NCBI GenBank assembly: GCA_015680685.1
Contig: MNCI01002798.1
Location: 1-64,000 of the forward strand
DNA: 64,000 nt
Direction of reading: 5' to 3'
Source: Gnetum montanum
Lineage: Eukaryota > Streptophyta > Gnetopsida > Gnetales > Gnetaceae
Below are positions 1-12,130 of this stretch, piece by piece. The notes beneath the pieces were generated by a model, which worked only from the letters and a program-made list of their open reading frames with translations, was not told the origin of the DNA and searched no databases. The translations under genes were made by a program, and so were the position numbers. Numbering within the stretch: the stretch's first letter is position 1; each line of letters opens with the position of its first letter.

Positions 1-41
1 AAGACGCGATATCGCGGCCTAGTGAAAACCGCGTCTCATCA
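1..41 (-). repeat. Right-hand end of a family-1 LTR
   Basis: The window opens inside an LTR of the same type as element D. It shows the CGCGATATCGCG palindrome followed by the terminal CTCATCA that ends all family-1 LTRs. The sequence after it does not resemble the polypurine-tract region that follows 3' LTRs of this family (TACCCCCATGACT), so this is the outer end of a 5' LTR of a minus-strand copy, or a solo LTR. The rest lies to the left of the window. Confidence 0.8.
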
Positions 42-648
42 GCATCCATAGAAAAATAGGTGCACAAAAGCAAGAAAAACATAACAAAAAGATAAAACAT
101 CATAAAATAATGTAGTGATAGTAGCTCCATGCATAGAAAACCTAACTTGAACTCTAATAAAATTAGAACAAACCCTATTTCCCAAGCCAAAGATTACAAA
201 AATAGTTGCTAGAAATTAACAATGAAAATTAAATATAGAATTAAATATAAATATGCATGGAATACGATTACATCCAAAAATGTTATTAGGCTCTAACATT
301 AGATAAAAATTTTTAAATTTCAATAACTAATATATAATAAAAATAACATAAATAAAGCTCAAATCAAAGTTAGGTTTGCATATCAAATAGCTAAACTAGA
401 AACATAAGAGTAAAAACTACTGAAGTTGTAAAACAAGTTAATGATCAACTTGTTCTTCTAACTACTCCTAATCAAAACTTATAGAATCATAAGAAAGACA
501 CAAAAACACAAATGGAATCAATCCTAAGACTAGGTAGGGGAAATAAGTGATCAAATATTCCCTTATGGGTTTGGTTAAAGGCATCAAGTAGCTATATGGC
601 CATGTATAGGGGATGACTGCAAACAAAAGTTAGCATACCAAACAGGAC
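42..648. other. AT-rich spacer without recognisable gene
   Basis: This stretch lies between the LTR end at 1-41 and the 3' LTR of element A. It is rich in A/T runs and has no reading frame or repeat that I recognise. Confidence 0.6.
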
Positions 649-1521
649 TGATGAGCAGCAAGGTACCCCTATGCTCAACCATACAAATCACAAGTGTTCA
701 CACACAATCTAATCAAATTCCATGGATGGGACTAGTTGTGGCATCTAGATCATTATGCTTTGATTGCAGTTCATTATCTTCCCACTTATACTAGTGGTAG
801 CTTGTCACATATGGTTTAGTCCAAAGTGAGGCATATGATGTTTCCTAATTCTATGCTACTCCTAGTGACAAAAAAAGATAAATTAATTAACTAATGAATA
901 ATGGAAAATAAACTCTAAGTTACCCTATGGTGATGGTATCCACTTTTAATCATCTGTACATGTCTTGGACTTCATGGAGCTACTTTTGGAATTACTAAGT
1001 GTATGTCACTATTTGTGCTAAATGATACACCTCTGGGAAACCAAGTATTTACACTTAAACACTCATGATTAAGGCATACACATTCCACTTAATAATAGGA
1101 AGAGTAAATAACAATAAATCAAAATGTTTAACTAAAGAAACCATTAAATAATTAAAACAACAATATTAATCTAAGTGGATGCTACAATGATGGAAGTAAT
1201 CTTGATCTTTATTTCTAGTCATGTAACATGTCTAAGTACATCACACTCGAACAACGGTGCCATATGGTTACAAAAATCATACTATAAGCATGCACTAGAA
1301 ATAACAGACTTAAAAAGAAAGAAGCTGAAAACTAACTATCGCTAAGATCTAAGCTAAAAACTATCTCATTCGGAAGCCCAAGTGCAATATTTATAGGTGA
1401 GGTCCAAATTAGGCGATGTTAGGTATCTGATGTCTCTTATTAGCCCCGATGTCAAGTACACAATGTCAGGACTCTGACATCATGTATCTAACATCAAGAT
1501 CTCTCAAATCACATCTCATCA
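649..1521 (-). repeat. Element A 3' LTR
   Basis: An 873-bp LTR starting TGATGAG and ending CTCATCA, which are inverted complements. It aligns along its length with the split copy at 8847-9154 plus 27067-27573. TATTTATA at 1388-1395 reads TATAAATA on the minus strand and is the probable core promoter. Between the TATA and the outer end lies a cluster of GATGTC/GACATC/GATGTTA words (about 1415-1500) that takes the place of the GATATCGCG cluster in element D. Confidence 0.88.
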
Positions 1522-1750
1522 TACCTTGATGACTGAATGAAAACTCATCCTCAAGTTAAACACAAATGAGGAACAAGTCCTTTACAAAATATTGGGCAGG
1601 TATGGCATTATAAACTAACTTCAACAATGGACAAAATAATTGACTCTTCACATGTCGTAGTGGTGCAATACAAAAATGGGACACATTATTACAAAACAAG
1701 ACTATAAGGCTCATGTAGTGCCCATAGGTGGTGGCTCTTCCATTGGTCAC
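1522..1750 (-). other. Polypurine-tract region of element A and adjacent conserved leader
   Basis: Directly inside the 3' LTR is TACCTTGATGACTGAATG, the decayed counterpart of TACCCCCATGACTAAATG in element D. Read on the minus strand this is the G-rich tract expected to prime plus-strand synthesis, with most of its G run lost. The following block (AAAACTCATCCTCAAGTT) is shared with elements D and F. Confidence 0.55.
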
Positions 1751-4462
1751 TTCCCTTTGTCATCAGGCTACTAGAATTTGTAACAATTAAGCAAGGCCTA
1801 CAATTTTTCTTCCTTTGTCCTTGGTTCATGCACTGTCTAAGCTGTTGTGTTGACGTGTGTTGGTGTTGGTACCTCCCAAGGACATGGAAATTATAGAAAC
1901 ATTTGATTTGCCTTGACGTACCACACTACTAACTACCACCATTCCTCCTCGAAGGTCCTAGTTTATCCCTTAGCTCATGATAGTCTATCAATCTTTGAGT
2001 TAGGTTCAAGGCTACATCTCTCTATCCTTGGTAGCTACCTTTAGCCACCTCTAATTCTAGGTTTGCCACTAGTAGCTTTTGCAAAGCATCCTTCCGACCC
2101 ATAAACTCCTTCTCATATAGTGTGTAGGTGGTCACCACTTACTCCTCCAACTCACTTTAAGGATGACCTACTGTTAACATGGCAAGTTTGACATATCTGA
2201 GGTTAGTCAATACCGTGTATTCCTTCAAATATTCTATCTGTAGGTCCTTTTCTTTAACTTCTATTCGTTGAACCATGGCATAACTATCCAAAATGGCCTA
2301 CCATTCAGAATTTTGTGCTACTAAGAAGCTAATGTGGGCCTTGGTCATCCTGATTTCCTTCTCATTAATTTCCTTGTACATGCCAACCTAGTCTCAGAAG
2401 TGTTTCTTTAACTTCTCATGTTTCTTGGTCTCATTCTACCACATGCTGATCTCAATTGCTATCTTTTGATGAATAGCGCATACCTCCTCCATAGAGAGGG
2501 TTCTATTTTCTCAGCCCAATCAACTCATATCCTAGTTGACCCTCACTAGTTGTTCCCTCAACTAGTGAACACTCTCTTCCAAGATGTTCTTTTGTTTTTC
2601 CACTATGATTAACCTTCTCTTTAGCAAGCTTCTTATTTTCTTCTTGAATAGTGGTCAATGCCTTCTTATGCACATGACTTTATGCATCTATAGTGGAGGC
2701 ATTCCAAACTACCATCTCCTTTTCTTGCTCTGTAGCTGCTCTCTCCTTTTCTACCTTAGTAAGCTCCTCTATCCAAAATTACTCTAACTAGTCTAGTGTG
2801 ATGAAATGAGTAGGATCCTATTGTTTAACATGTAGGGTAGCCAACCCTTCATGCAATATTTGCACCTTAGCTTCTACATGCTCGGCCTTGACCTTAGCCA
2901 TGACTAAATTTCCTTTTATAGTGATAAGGTCCTATTATGCCATAGTGACATTGCTAGGTATGTCAAATAGAGTGGTCATTACTTGACCTATCTACAACAA
3001 ATAATCAAGTACATCCTCATGCACTACAAGAGTCATTAAGGTCTCAACTAGCATTTTTGCATCTCTTGTCCCTACCAAATCAATTGAAAGCACAATAGGA
3101 ACATTTAATTATTCCTTGATGTGATTAGTGATCACCTCTACTATGCCTACTACATCCTCGCGTCATAGCACTATGACTGTGGTGCCTTCTCCAATATCCA
3201 AAGTAACCTAAAATAATGTAGCATTTCCAAAAATTTGGCATGACCATTTGGATTCCCCTCCTCTTGAGGGAATTGAGATCTTTCCCCTTGTTGGATCGGT
3301 TGATATGTGGGTCGTATTGTATCATCCATAACTCAAAAGAGATTAACCTAGTCCCTGCTCCTGCAACTAACGATCTCAATGATTCTTTGTAGGTGGCTCA
3401 TTGATAGTTTATAATCTTGTGATGACAATGGTGGAGCTTGTGCTTGTAGGTGCTACTCAAGCTCTTGTTGCATTTTAGTTCTTGGTTCCGCCTCCTTTTC
3501 AACTTCTTGCTCCTCACCAGAATCGTTTCTTGGTGTTGTGGTTTTTAGGAGCTCTACAAAAAAGGCATGTTAAGCCTTCCAAAGGATATCATTAGTATAC
3601 TCTAAGATTCTTGTGCACTTGCATAGCTTTCTGATTAGACAAGGAAATGGAAGTTTTGGTCTCCCTAACTTCATTTCTTCGAACTATCGTTGGATTTCTA
3701 TGAAATAGTACTAAGGAAGGTTAACTAAAAATTTTTCCATTAAAATGATACTTTTCCTAGCTGCATCAATGGAAATGCGATTAAGCCCCTTGGTGGAAAA
3801 TAGGTGGTATGTCACAATCTTGAAATAAGTTCTTTCTTCCAAAGTCATCTCATGGTATGATTTATCTTCTTTGTCATATGCCCACTTCAGCCATAGTCTC
3901 TTCATTTTAGGGTCAAATCTGGTAGATAGGTGAGCAACCTTGGCTCCTTCATTAGGCAAATTAAGAGCTATAGCTATATCTTTGACTACGTAAGAGAAAT
4001 TCACCCCATAGATATTCATAGTGGTACCCTCATCCTTATTGTGCCAAAATTGATGTAATTCCCCTAAGTACCATTCATCACTATTAGATAAGATCGGACA
4101 CAATGGGGATGCTTTGAGTTGTGTCTGCACTGCTTCAAAAGTAAATTCCGCAAATGGACCAAAGTTCATTTCCACAATGACTGAGGCCAATAAGGACTTT
4201 TTCAAAATGGCAATAAGGTAGTCAAGGAGCAACGTGACACATTGTCCCTGTTTGAGAGTCAGTACTTCTACCACCTCACCTTAAGCAAATTGCCTGGTAG
4301 CAAGAGCCTCTTAATGGATATCAAAAGATTAGGCTTCTTATTCAACATGTTTTGCTTGTTCTCCTTGCTGACCACAGCCACCACATGGATGCTTAGTGGC
4401 TCTCTACAAGGGTTCACCCTAAGCACTTCTTTATGGGGCCATTTGCAATCAACGAAAACCAA
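1751..4462 (-). pseudogene. Additional ORF of element A: plant-transposon-like domain plus coiled coil, decayed
   Basis: A retroelement-borne ORF of unknown function between gag and the 3' LTR, the position Athila elements use for an env-like ORF. The longest intact piece is at 3711-4274, about 187 residues. It contains the patterns NFGPFAEF, GVNFSYVVKDIAIALNLP and LEERTYFKI. Downstream, LPFPCLIRKL is shared word for word with the ORF of element F (63130-63170). The region 3700 to about 1980 is broken by many stops; its counterpart in F is a coiled coil. A frameshift near 4270 separates a further N-terminal piece (4268-4462). The N-terminal pattern resembles the putative plant transposon protein domain seen in other elements; this is inference from pattern, not alignment. 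No signal peptide or membrane segment was seen, so an envelope role is not supported. Confidence 0.55.
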
Positions 4463-6904
4463 GTGTTATCAAGGTGATGTTTATTATCATCTATCAACTC
4501 ATACCTTACTCATAACCTTAGTTCATTAAGTTCATTATGCATATTATTGTAGGGTTAAGAAAATTTTTAAGAAAAATCCCCCAAAAAGTATCTATCTCTT
4601 CTATGACCCATCACAACTAGTTCCTTTTTCATTATATGCGGCCTAAAATAATGGTTTTAGGCATGAGGCTTGGAAAAATTGGATGTCTAGCATTATCATT
4701 AATGATTTTTCATTATAATTCCTATGATTGTTAACATTCTTACCCTTAGAATACCTTCTAGGTGATAGAAAATTTTAACAAATCAGCACAAAGTTTGCAT
4801 GCACACATCCCCCCCATCAACTAAGTTGAACACTCTAGGTTCAAATAGATTCAAATGGTATGGAAATTGAAGAATTAGAGAGCTCGATATTGCAAGTGGA
4901 AGATGGAGGCATAGAGCTCTAAGTCACAAGAAAAAAGTTCAACAACTTCCCTAATAACAAATAAAAGAATTGAAGTTCATGTTGCATAGGAGTCCACTAT
5001 ATATACGTTTTTTTAGACCCAACGTTAAGTATGAGACATCGTGTACCCAACATCGAGTCAGTATAGGACATTGAGGTCCAAAAATTTTGAGTTTTATGGG
5101 GCCAAAGGGTATGTAAACTAAAGCTCTGTGTGTGATTGGAAGGTTGAAAGTTAAATTAATTAGAGTTACCAAAGGTAGGATAGGATGAAGTCTTCAATGA
5201 TAAAAGTACAAGAATAAGCAAGAAAAAAGACATTGAAAGCTTGATTATGGGATAGAGTATGTTCATGATAAGGGAAATAGTAAAATATAATAATTCGAGT
5301 GCATGGAAGGTGAAAAATAATGTGGTCCTATTTAGCAAGTACAAGTCACAAAAGTTACACAAGTGGATCCTCCCCAAAGCAAGCTCTAGCCTATGATGCC
5401 CTTGCTTAACCATGTCTAAAGTATCTATAGGCACTAGAGGAGTTAAATGCAACACATACCTATGGAACAAAGCACATATGTTAAAACCACTAAATTGAGA
5501 TAAGTACTCCAAGTTATACAAAACCACAAGTTATGAACATCCAGACAATGAGATGGAATTGACTGTAGAAGGAATCGCAAAAATCGAGACATGAGGTGTC
5601 ATACCATGATCATAATAAAACCTTGTGTGTTATTAATGGTTAGATAACCATTTGTTCTTCTTTCCAAGATTCAAACCAAGTCCATACCACATTCAGTGAT
5701 ACCACATTGTTTCATCCCATCAACAAACAACAATAAGACTATCAAAGTTGCAAGGAGTAACATCCCTTGGCATTTTGTCCAAGGGAGGAGCATTATTATG
5801 AAGTTTATTCAATGCTAGTTAAATTTTCTCTTACTATAATTTTTTGTTAGATCTACAAGGATATGGTTACAACCTCATCAACATGATAGAACATATAGAA
5901 GTAGCCAAAGAGAATCCACAAATCCCATTGATGTCACACCCTTTACATCCCATCTTGGTTCTACACTCTTCCATCCAGACATAATGGTTATGAAGTTATT
6001 TAGAGTTTGGATGATGAAAAAGATTACCATTATGACTACAGCAAGAACCTCTTATTAATGAAATGGGTGAATGGATGTTGTGGTCTCAATGTCTAAATAA
6101 TCAATCCCTTATGATTCAACAACATAGAGAAAAAACCTCACCTCAATGGGCAACATTATCAATAGCAAGATTACATACAAGGAAAATTAAAACAACAACT
6201 AGAAAATGTAGAAAAAGTATAAAGAATAGGAAAATGACAAAAAATTTGCAAAACAAAAAGATAAAACAACACTTAAAAAATCCTGAAGATTACAATGGGG
6301 GGTAACCCTCACAACTAAACATTTGGTCATGGCTAGGATTAATAAGTGTATGAAAAGGATCCATGCATGTATGAAATGCTGGGAACCATTCATGCCCCAA
6401 CCACTAGGTATCTATTGGTGGTGTGGTGGCTGGGTAGAAAAATTGTTGGTCACACACTTGATTGTTATATGTATGGTGGGTTAGGATATGAGGCATGTTA
6501 ATATTATGGATGACTAACCCACTATTGCACCCTTGAGTATGAGATGGTATGCACGGATTCAATCGTCTTCCTACATTTGTAGATTCATTGGTTGGATGTG
6601 GGATTGGAGTATGAATAAATGGTGGCCCTTGTGTATGGTCAAAGGATATTAATTTAGACAAGCAAGGTGGTTCACTAGGTTGGCCTCATGCGAGCTCAAA
6701 TGATGTAGTGGATCCATGCATAATTTGCCTCAACTTACGACCTTTCCTCCAAAAGGAACATTTTTGGCATTGTGGTTGGGACCCACTAGTGTCAACATGT
6801 CTTTGCATATTTTCAACACAATTAGCACTCACTACTTGATATTGAGGCACTAAACCTTTCTGAATATTGAGGGTGAGTTGGATGGTAAGAGGCACAAGGT
6901 GGTG
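4463..6904 (-). other. Non-coding central part of element A
   Basis: I recognise no conserved protein here. Three landmarks are shared with other family-1 copies. A block at 5360-5410 with GTGGATCCTCCCCAAAGC recurs near 32870 (element C) and 38848 (element D). An A-rich tract lies at 6180-6280. A G/C-run block at 6295-6325 corresponds to the internal polypurine-like sequence of C and D. A second C7 run with ATCAACTAAGTTGAA lies at 4808-4830. A protease like that of element D was not found. Confidence 0.5.
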
Positions 6905-8720
6905 ATCCATTAGGATGTCATGTATTGATGGTATTTGTGAGAGTGGTAGTGGTGATTTGAAGTAGAGGATGTAAAACTAGTTGAAGAAATAGGATGTTGA
7001 ACATAATAGCCATGCATTTTCAATGGATATGGCTAATGTGTTGGTGACCCCACCCATGACTTTGGTTTTTGCCATTGCAGTTTATGATTATGTTGAGGAT
7101 GGTAATAAGTCCTCCTAGGATGGTATGATTGGTTGTGGGACTATCTAAAATTACCTCGTGGGAGAGGAAGTCTCTCGAGCATGTTCTTTTGTACAAATTT
7201 CAAATTTAAAGCACCTTCCCAATACTCCTATAGATGTAATAATATGGGGCATTAGCTCCTTGGATGGTCATATATGCATAGGTCGCATTCATCACCTTCA
7301 TCTATAGTCGAGCCTTTAGCCTCACTTTCATCTATCATTTTTCTCGTTTGCTGAAACGTTTTCTTAGTTGTTTCTATATTTTGTATCCTCTATTGATCAT
7401 GATTACCTAGCTTGTGCTACATGAGCTTCTTGACAATCATCTCAACAAGAGTTGTGATGCTATCATTTACCCATTTGGACATCCTATTAAACTTTGCTTC
7501 TGAATCATCCAGAGACTTCTTTATCAACAAAGTCTATTATGGGATCACCTTATCAAAGGTAGTTTCATTTCCCTTACCATAAATTTGGACCTCCTTCGAT
7601 TAAAGAGTTGGGTCCCATTGACACTTTTCGACATTCTTCCATTTACACATTTCCCCTTCTTCTTTTTCCATATGCTCTATTATCTCTTTGATCTTATGGG
7701 CTTGAAGCTCATATAATTGCCCCAAGGGATACATCCCAAGGGTTGCCCTTGTTTCATTATGAAATCCATTGATGATGTGGTAAATTTGCTCTTCCTTAGA
7801 GAAACCATGGCCAAGGAAAAAATTTAGTAAGGCATAATACCTATCTAAGGCCATGTCCAAAGGTTCATGTTATTATTTTTTCCACTATTGGATTTGTCTC
7901 CTCATATTAGACACTCTTTTATAAGTTTGATATCTTTTTTTTTCAAACGTTCTAGCATTGTAGACCATTGTTAGATTGAGTTTGGTCTCAATGATTTATA
8001 CCACACCTCAACTCTATCAATTAGTATCCTAGGAAGGAGCTTAAGCTTTTTCCACTCACTTTCAATGTTGTAGTAAGCACAGGTACCATGGAAGGCTTGT
8101 AAAGTATGTTGTGGATCTCAACAATAGCCTCCTGCAAATTTAGGAATATTGTTCATGTCAAGCTTAGGTAAAAAACTCTTTTTGCGATGCCTACGAGATA
8201 TCCTAAGTACCTCTGTGATATGCATTAAGCTCTTAGTGGCCAACAGGGATTCATCATCATCAAAAATATTGTGAGGGAAATTTCTATGTTCATGGTGACT
8301 TTTCTTACTTTTCCCATGGGTTTGATTCTAGTTTCTAGTTTGAGCCTTTAATGGAGCTCTATCTCTATACCTATGTTCATCTTTGTTAGAACTAGACATT
8401 AAAGAGGAAGAGGAAGATGATGAACTAGAAGAATTTCCATGGCTTCTATAGTGTTCCTTGGGATCCCTTGATTTATTATTTCTAGTTTTTGAGGAGGTCT
8501 GAGGCCTTGAAGCCTCCTCTACTTCATGACCTATGTCATCTCCTCCAAGATTGTCTAGCTTAGGTGCATGTAGTCTTTGGGTGTCATTAGGATGGTCATG
8601 ATCATAAGAAATCCATGCATAAGGTTGATCACTCTAATCTTCTTTATCGTATATCTCCTTAGTTCTCCAATCAATGTGTTTACTATACAATGCATAGTCA
8701 CTTCCATGTGAGAGAGACAT
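6905..8720 (-). pseudogene. gag: Element A gag polyprotein (decayed)
   Basis: Gag packages retroelement RNA into virus-like particles. The candidate ATG is at 8720 (minus), about 130 bases after the primer-binding site, and starts MSLSHGSDYALYSKHIDW. A Ser-rich, charged N-terminal part follows. The capsid-type segment lies at 7600-7860 (LDRYYALLNFFLGHGF, then IINGFHNETRATLG), matching the retrotransposon Gag pattern seen in element D (ARYYTLLHRCPGHGY, VDGLRNKTRRTLG). A zinc-knuckle remnant CDLCIYDH-x4-C at about 7255-7295 has a stop inside it. The C-terminal Tyr/His/Pro-rich part ends near 6905. Scattered stops and frameshifts make it non-functional. Confidence 0.75.
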
Positions 8721-8828
8721 TGTTCATGGTTTATGGTGTGTGTGAATCAATAGCTTCTAAAATATATATTGTTAATACCTTTTACAGCTATCGTGTATAA
8801 TATAACTAATGTAGATGACTGCCACCAT

Positions 8829-8846
8829 CCATGGCAATGACACCAA
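8829..8846 (-). promoter_or_regulatory. Primer-binding site of element A
   Basis: Just inside the 5' LTR the plus strand reads CCATGGCAATGACACCA. This matches the plant tRNA-Asp 3' end (CCCCGGCAACGGCGCCA) at about 12 of 17 positions, with differences that are all transitions apart from one. Together with the better preserved site in element D it sets the element's orientation. Confidence 0.65.
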
Positions 8847-9154
8847 TGATGAGCGATGAGGTACCCCTACATTCAACCATACAAATCACAAGCATTCACA
8901 CACAATTTGATTGAATTCTGTGGATGGGACTAGTTGTGGCATCTAGATCATTATGCTTTGATCCCAGTTTGCTATCTTCCCACTTGGACTAGTGGTAGCT
9001 TGTCAGGTATGGTTTAGTCCAAAGTAAGGCATATGATGTTTCCTAATTCTATGCTACTCCTAGTGATGAAAAGAGATAAATTGATTAAATAATGAATAAT
9101 GGAAAATAAAGTCTAAGTTTACCTATGATGATGGTATCTTTTCTTAATTGTCTA
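8847..9154 (-). repeat. Element A 5' LTR, first part
   Basis: The LTR begins TGATGAG and follows the 3' LTR of A for about 308 bp, up to AATTGTCTA. There it stops abruptly at the left end of element B. It continues at 27067. Confidence 0.85.
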
Positions 9155-10935
9155 TGTACTGACTAAAATTGTCAACATAAGGTTGGAAGGGAAAAAAACA
9201 AACACCAAAAGATCGTCGGATAGGCACAGCTAACCCTGCCTTCACGTGAGGGCAAGCTGGAAAAGAAAATGAAGGCAGAGTGCCTTGGATGGTTTGCATG
9301 CAAATCAACCAAGGACTTCCCTGAATGCAAGTTATAGCTTGCTCTAGGATTATCGTAACTGATGTTCAAAATGTAAATAGTGATGCACGAAATGCAAACA
9401 AAGCATAGATAGAACTGTATTGTAAACAAAGTGTAAACTAAATTTAAAATAGAATAAACACTATAATGGAAGGCAAAAATGAACTGTATTGTATTACTTA
9501 TAATGAATGTGCACCAGTCAAATCGTAGTTACGTGCTTATAATGACTTTCCATTTGCGTAGTTACGTGTGTGGATGGCAAGTCAAGCACTAAACCACAGG
9601 GTGATGTGCTTATAGGTACTTGGATGCTAGGAGTCACGTGAACCCGAGCATCCAAAAGTTGCTAGTCAATGTTTTCACAACCATCAACCCTCAAAATTGC
9701 CAACCCCATTTATGTGAATGGATGGGGTATTTATAAGGTTTGGCTAGGCTAGGGTATGGAACTCATGGGTAAGATCAATGGCTGAGAAATGAGAGGAAAA
9801 TAAGACATGTAACAAGTGTTAGATGGATAGCTACGTGTCAACTAGGTGTGCGTATGTAGGCTACGTTCTTGACCAGATGCACTGTATCTTACAACATGTA
9901 TTGGCTTATGTAACCTAGCTTATGTCCATGGAAGCAAATATAATTTGAATCGCAAAAGCTTGACAAGCTCACAAATGATGAAAATTTACAATGGAAATGA
10001 TAATGTACAACAAGAGAGATTCACTCCGGCTCGCTTGAAACTTCTTAGTCCCTAAATTGACTACTGTAGGACGTCAATTTCAGTGGTTTTGTGGCTATTT
10101 GAGGTATCTCTATTTCATAAGAGCTTCCAGCATAAGTTGATTCTATCCTGGCATGTCCTCAATGTGTCTTTGGTGTGCTTTTGACTAGGTGTGATCAGTA
10201 CTCACGCTGTACTCACGCTGCCAACATGACCTTAGCGTAACCTCAACATGAGTGAGCTAAAAATGATATATTTCACACCAATTTTTGATTTTTGAATCTT
10301 GTTTCTTAAGTACAGCATTTTTTTGACTGTGGTTGACCTTGAGACTGATTTGCAAGCCAAAAATTGAGCTTGATGTACCTTATTTTAAACCACTTTTGGT
10401 AACTCATGCTGGACTCACATTGCTAGCGTGAGCTCAATGTGACCATAGCGTGAGCTACAAAAACTTGTAGTTTTGGACCTGAAATTTGGGATTCTGGAGG
10501 CTAGGACTTGAAGTTATCAATAATGAACCCTGAGGATGACTTGCACCTTCGAAATCAAACCATTTTTACTCAATTTTAAGGCTCTCAGAGTTGGTCACAA
10601 TGTACTCACACTGCCAGGGTGACCTCAGCATGACCACAACGTGAGTGAGAAAATTTCTATCATTTGACCTGAAATTTGAATTCCTGAATGTTGAAACTTG
10701 AACTGGACACAATGGTAACCCTTGAGAATGACTTACACCCTCAGATTGAACCACATTTGACTTGATTCTAAAGTCATTGGAATTGCTCATGCTGAGGGTG
10801 AGCTAGCTTGACAAGCTAAGCATGAGCAAGCTAGCTTGAGTTCCATGCCTTAATCAAATTTTTTTCTCCCAAAAGCTAAAAATCCTCTGGGTTGTTCTCA
10901 TTTCAAAGTGGTAGGCCGATATTAGTGGTGTTTCA
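9155..10935 (-). repeat. Element B 3' LTR (long form)
   Basis: This LTR starts TGTACTGAC and ends GTGTTTCA, 1781 bp. It matches 25829-27066 but is longer by about 545 bp, because it holds three tandem units of 185-200 bp at 10200-10784, and by about 34 bp near 9530. TATTTATA at 9728-9735 is the probable TATA box on the minus strand. The AAAAAAGAGGGG tract just inside its right end confirms that it is the 3' LTR. Confidence 0.88.
10200..10784. repeat. Three 185-200-bp tandem units in the element B 3' LTR
   Basis: The units begin near 10200, 10401 and 10600. Each opens with ACTCACGCTG-type words followed by AGCGTGAG-type words, then a CTGAAATTTG...TTTTGA...CTTGA body and a stretch like GATGACTTGCACC. 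The other LTR keeps only the head of the first unit and the tail of the last, joined near 26902. Confidence 0.75.
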
Positions 10936-10939
10936 TTGG

Positions 10940-10951
10940 CCCCTCTTTTTT
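10940..10951 (-). promoter_or_regulatory. Polypurine tract of element B
   Basis: CCCCTCTTTTTT on the plus strand is AAAAAAGAGGGG on the minus strand, four bases inside the 3' LTR. This is the classic primer site for plus-strand DNA synthesis and fixes the minus orientation. Confidence 0.85.
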
Positions 10952-11540
10952 GACATCTATAGGAATCCACCCAAGAGGCATTGACAAAGAAGTACAAAAC
11001 ACCATGAACAACCAAGTACCAAGCATTAACTGTCAGCCCCTGGCTGGACATCATCGCACCGTGTTCAAAAGTACATGGGATTGGGGAAGTGTAGTTTCAG
11101 GATGCAAAGGGATTGGTTGTAACTGGGAAAATCAAGAGTTGATCAAGGGTTATAATTGTTGTTCGAATTGTGAGAGAGGAATGTTCTCACATGAACAAGC
11201 CATATCTTTGGTCCTTGTTGGTAGCCAATTTTTCGCAAACTCGAAACCAAGACATAGGAGGTGCGTTCTTTAGAGAAACGGGACTCTTATAGAGTGTTTA
11301 CGGGAGTGTGTTGTAAACAGCCAAAGCTACGTGATGATGTGCAACATGATCATTTGAGACATGAGTGTAACTATTTTTCTAAGACAATTACCTTCCCACT
11401 TGGGGCTTATATGAGAAGAGCCAATGGTCTTTGGTCTATGATGTCAATGGGGTCATGAAGACCTTTTTCGTGCATTTTTCTCTTTGATCTTTTTGTTCTC
11501 TTTTTTCTTTTTGTTTGTTTTTCCTTTCTATTTTTTGTTC

Positions 11541-11571
<31 letters not shown>

Positions 11572-12130
11572 AAAGAGCTTGCTTTCAGTGTTGTACTCAT
11601 GCTCATGCGCTTGCATTTGTATCATGTACCATGTATTATGTTTTGTGTTGCAACTGCTTAGAGAATCACAGTGTTCAATAGTGTATCAAGAGCTTTAGGG
11701 TGAATAGAATGTATCAAGGGGGTGTAATTGAATGGGATAAGGGGAACATGATGGGGAATAGGAAATGTATTAGGAGTCAGGAATGTACTTATAAACAGAT
11801 TGATTAACCTAGTTGCGAGTGTTAGGAAGAATGTGATACCTCGTCGTCATGATGAAGTGCATCTATGCATGAATGCCTCAGGCATGTCATCCTATAAACA
11901 TAACTCTAAGAAGATAAGAAAAACACAAATGATTCAGTTAACTAAGTATTTTAAACTTGAAAACAACCAAGGAGATGGAGCCACCATGTGCAATTTCAAA
12001 GTAGATAGAATCATGAAGAGCATCAACTTCATCAGGGTCCATGAGATAAATTATGTAGCAAGATTTTGTGGAACAGGTATAGCCAATTGCAGCAACATAT
12101 CTTTTCAAGTATTTCCTAGTCGTCGATGAT
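10952..12130. other. Element B 3' untranslated region
   Basis: No conserved protein is recognised. A plus-strand open frame of about 107 codons (10950-11273) has cysteines in a CCSNC pattern but no known motif and is probably chance. A pyrimidine-rich tract of CTTTT/TTTTC words runs from 11463 to 11574. Confidence 0.5.

Noticed and set aside
644-648. AGGAC as a target duplication for element A against ACAAC after 27573
   Set aside because: Only three of five bases agree and the right LTR end is altered, so the duplication is not convincing.
9172-9429. A minus-strand open frame of about 85 codons with a matching 72-codon frame at 25846-26064
   Set aside because: Both lie in the two LTRs of element B and match only because the LTRs are copies. 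No domain or start context is seen.
10950-11273. Cys-containing 107-codon plus-strand frame in the 3' region of element B
   Set aside because: No recognisable motif and no copy elsewhere in the window. It cannot be told from chance.
11407-11625. Lys/Arg-rich minus-strand frame
   Set aside because: It is a translation of a CTTTT-type pyrimidine tract in the 3' region of element B.
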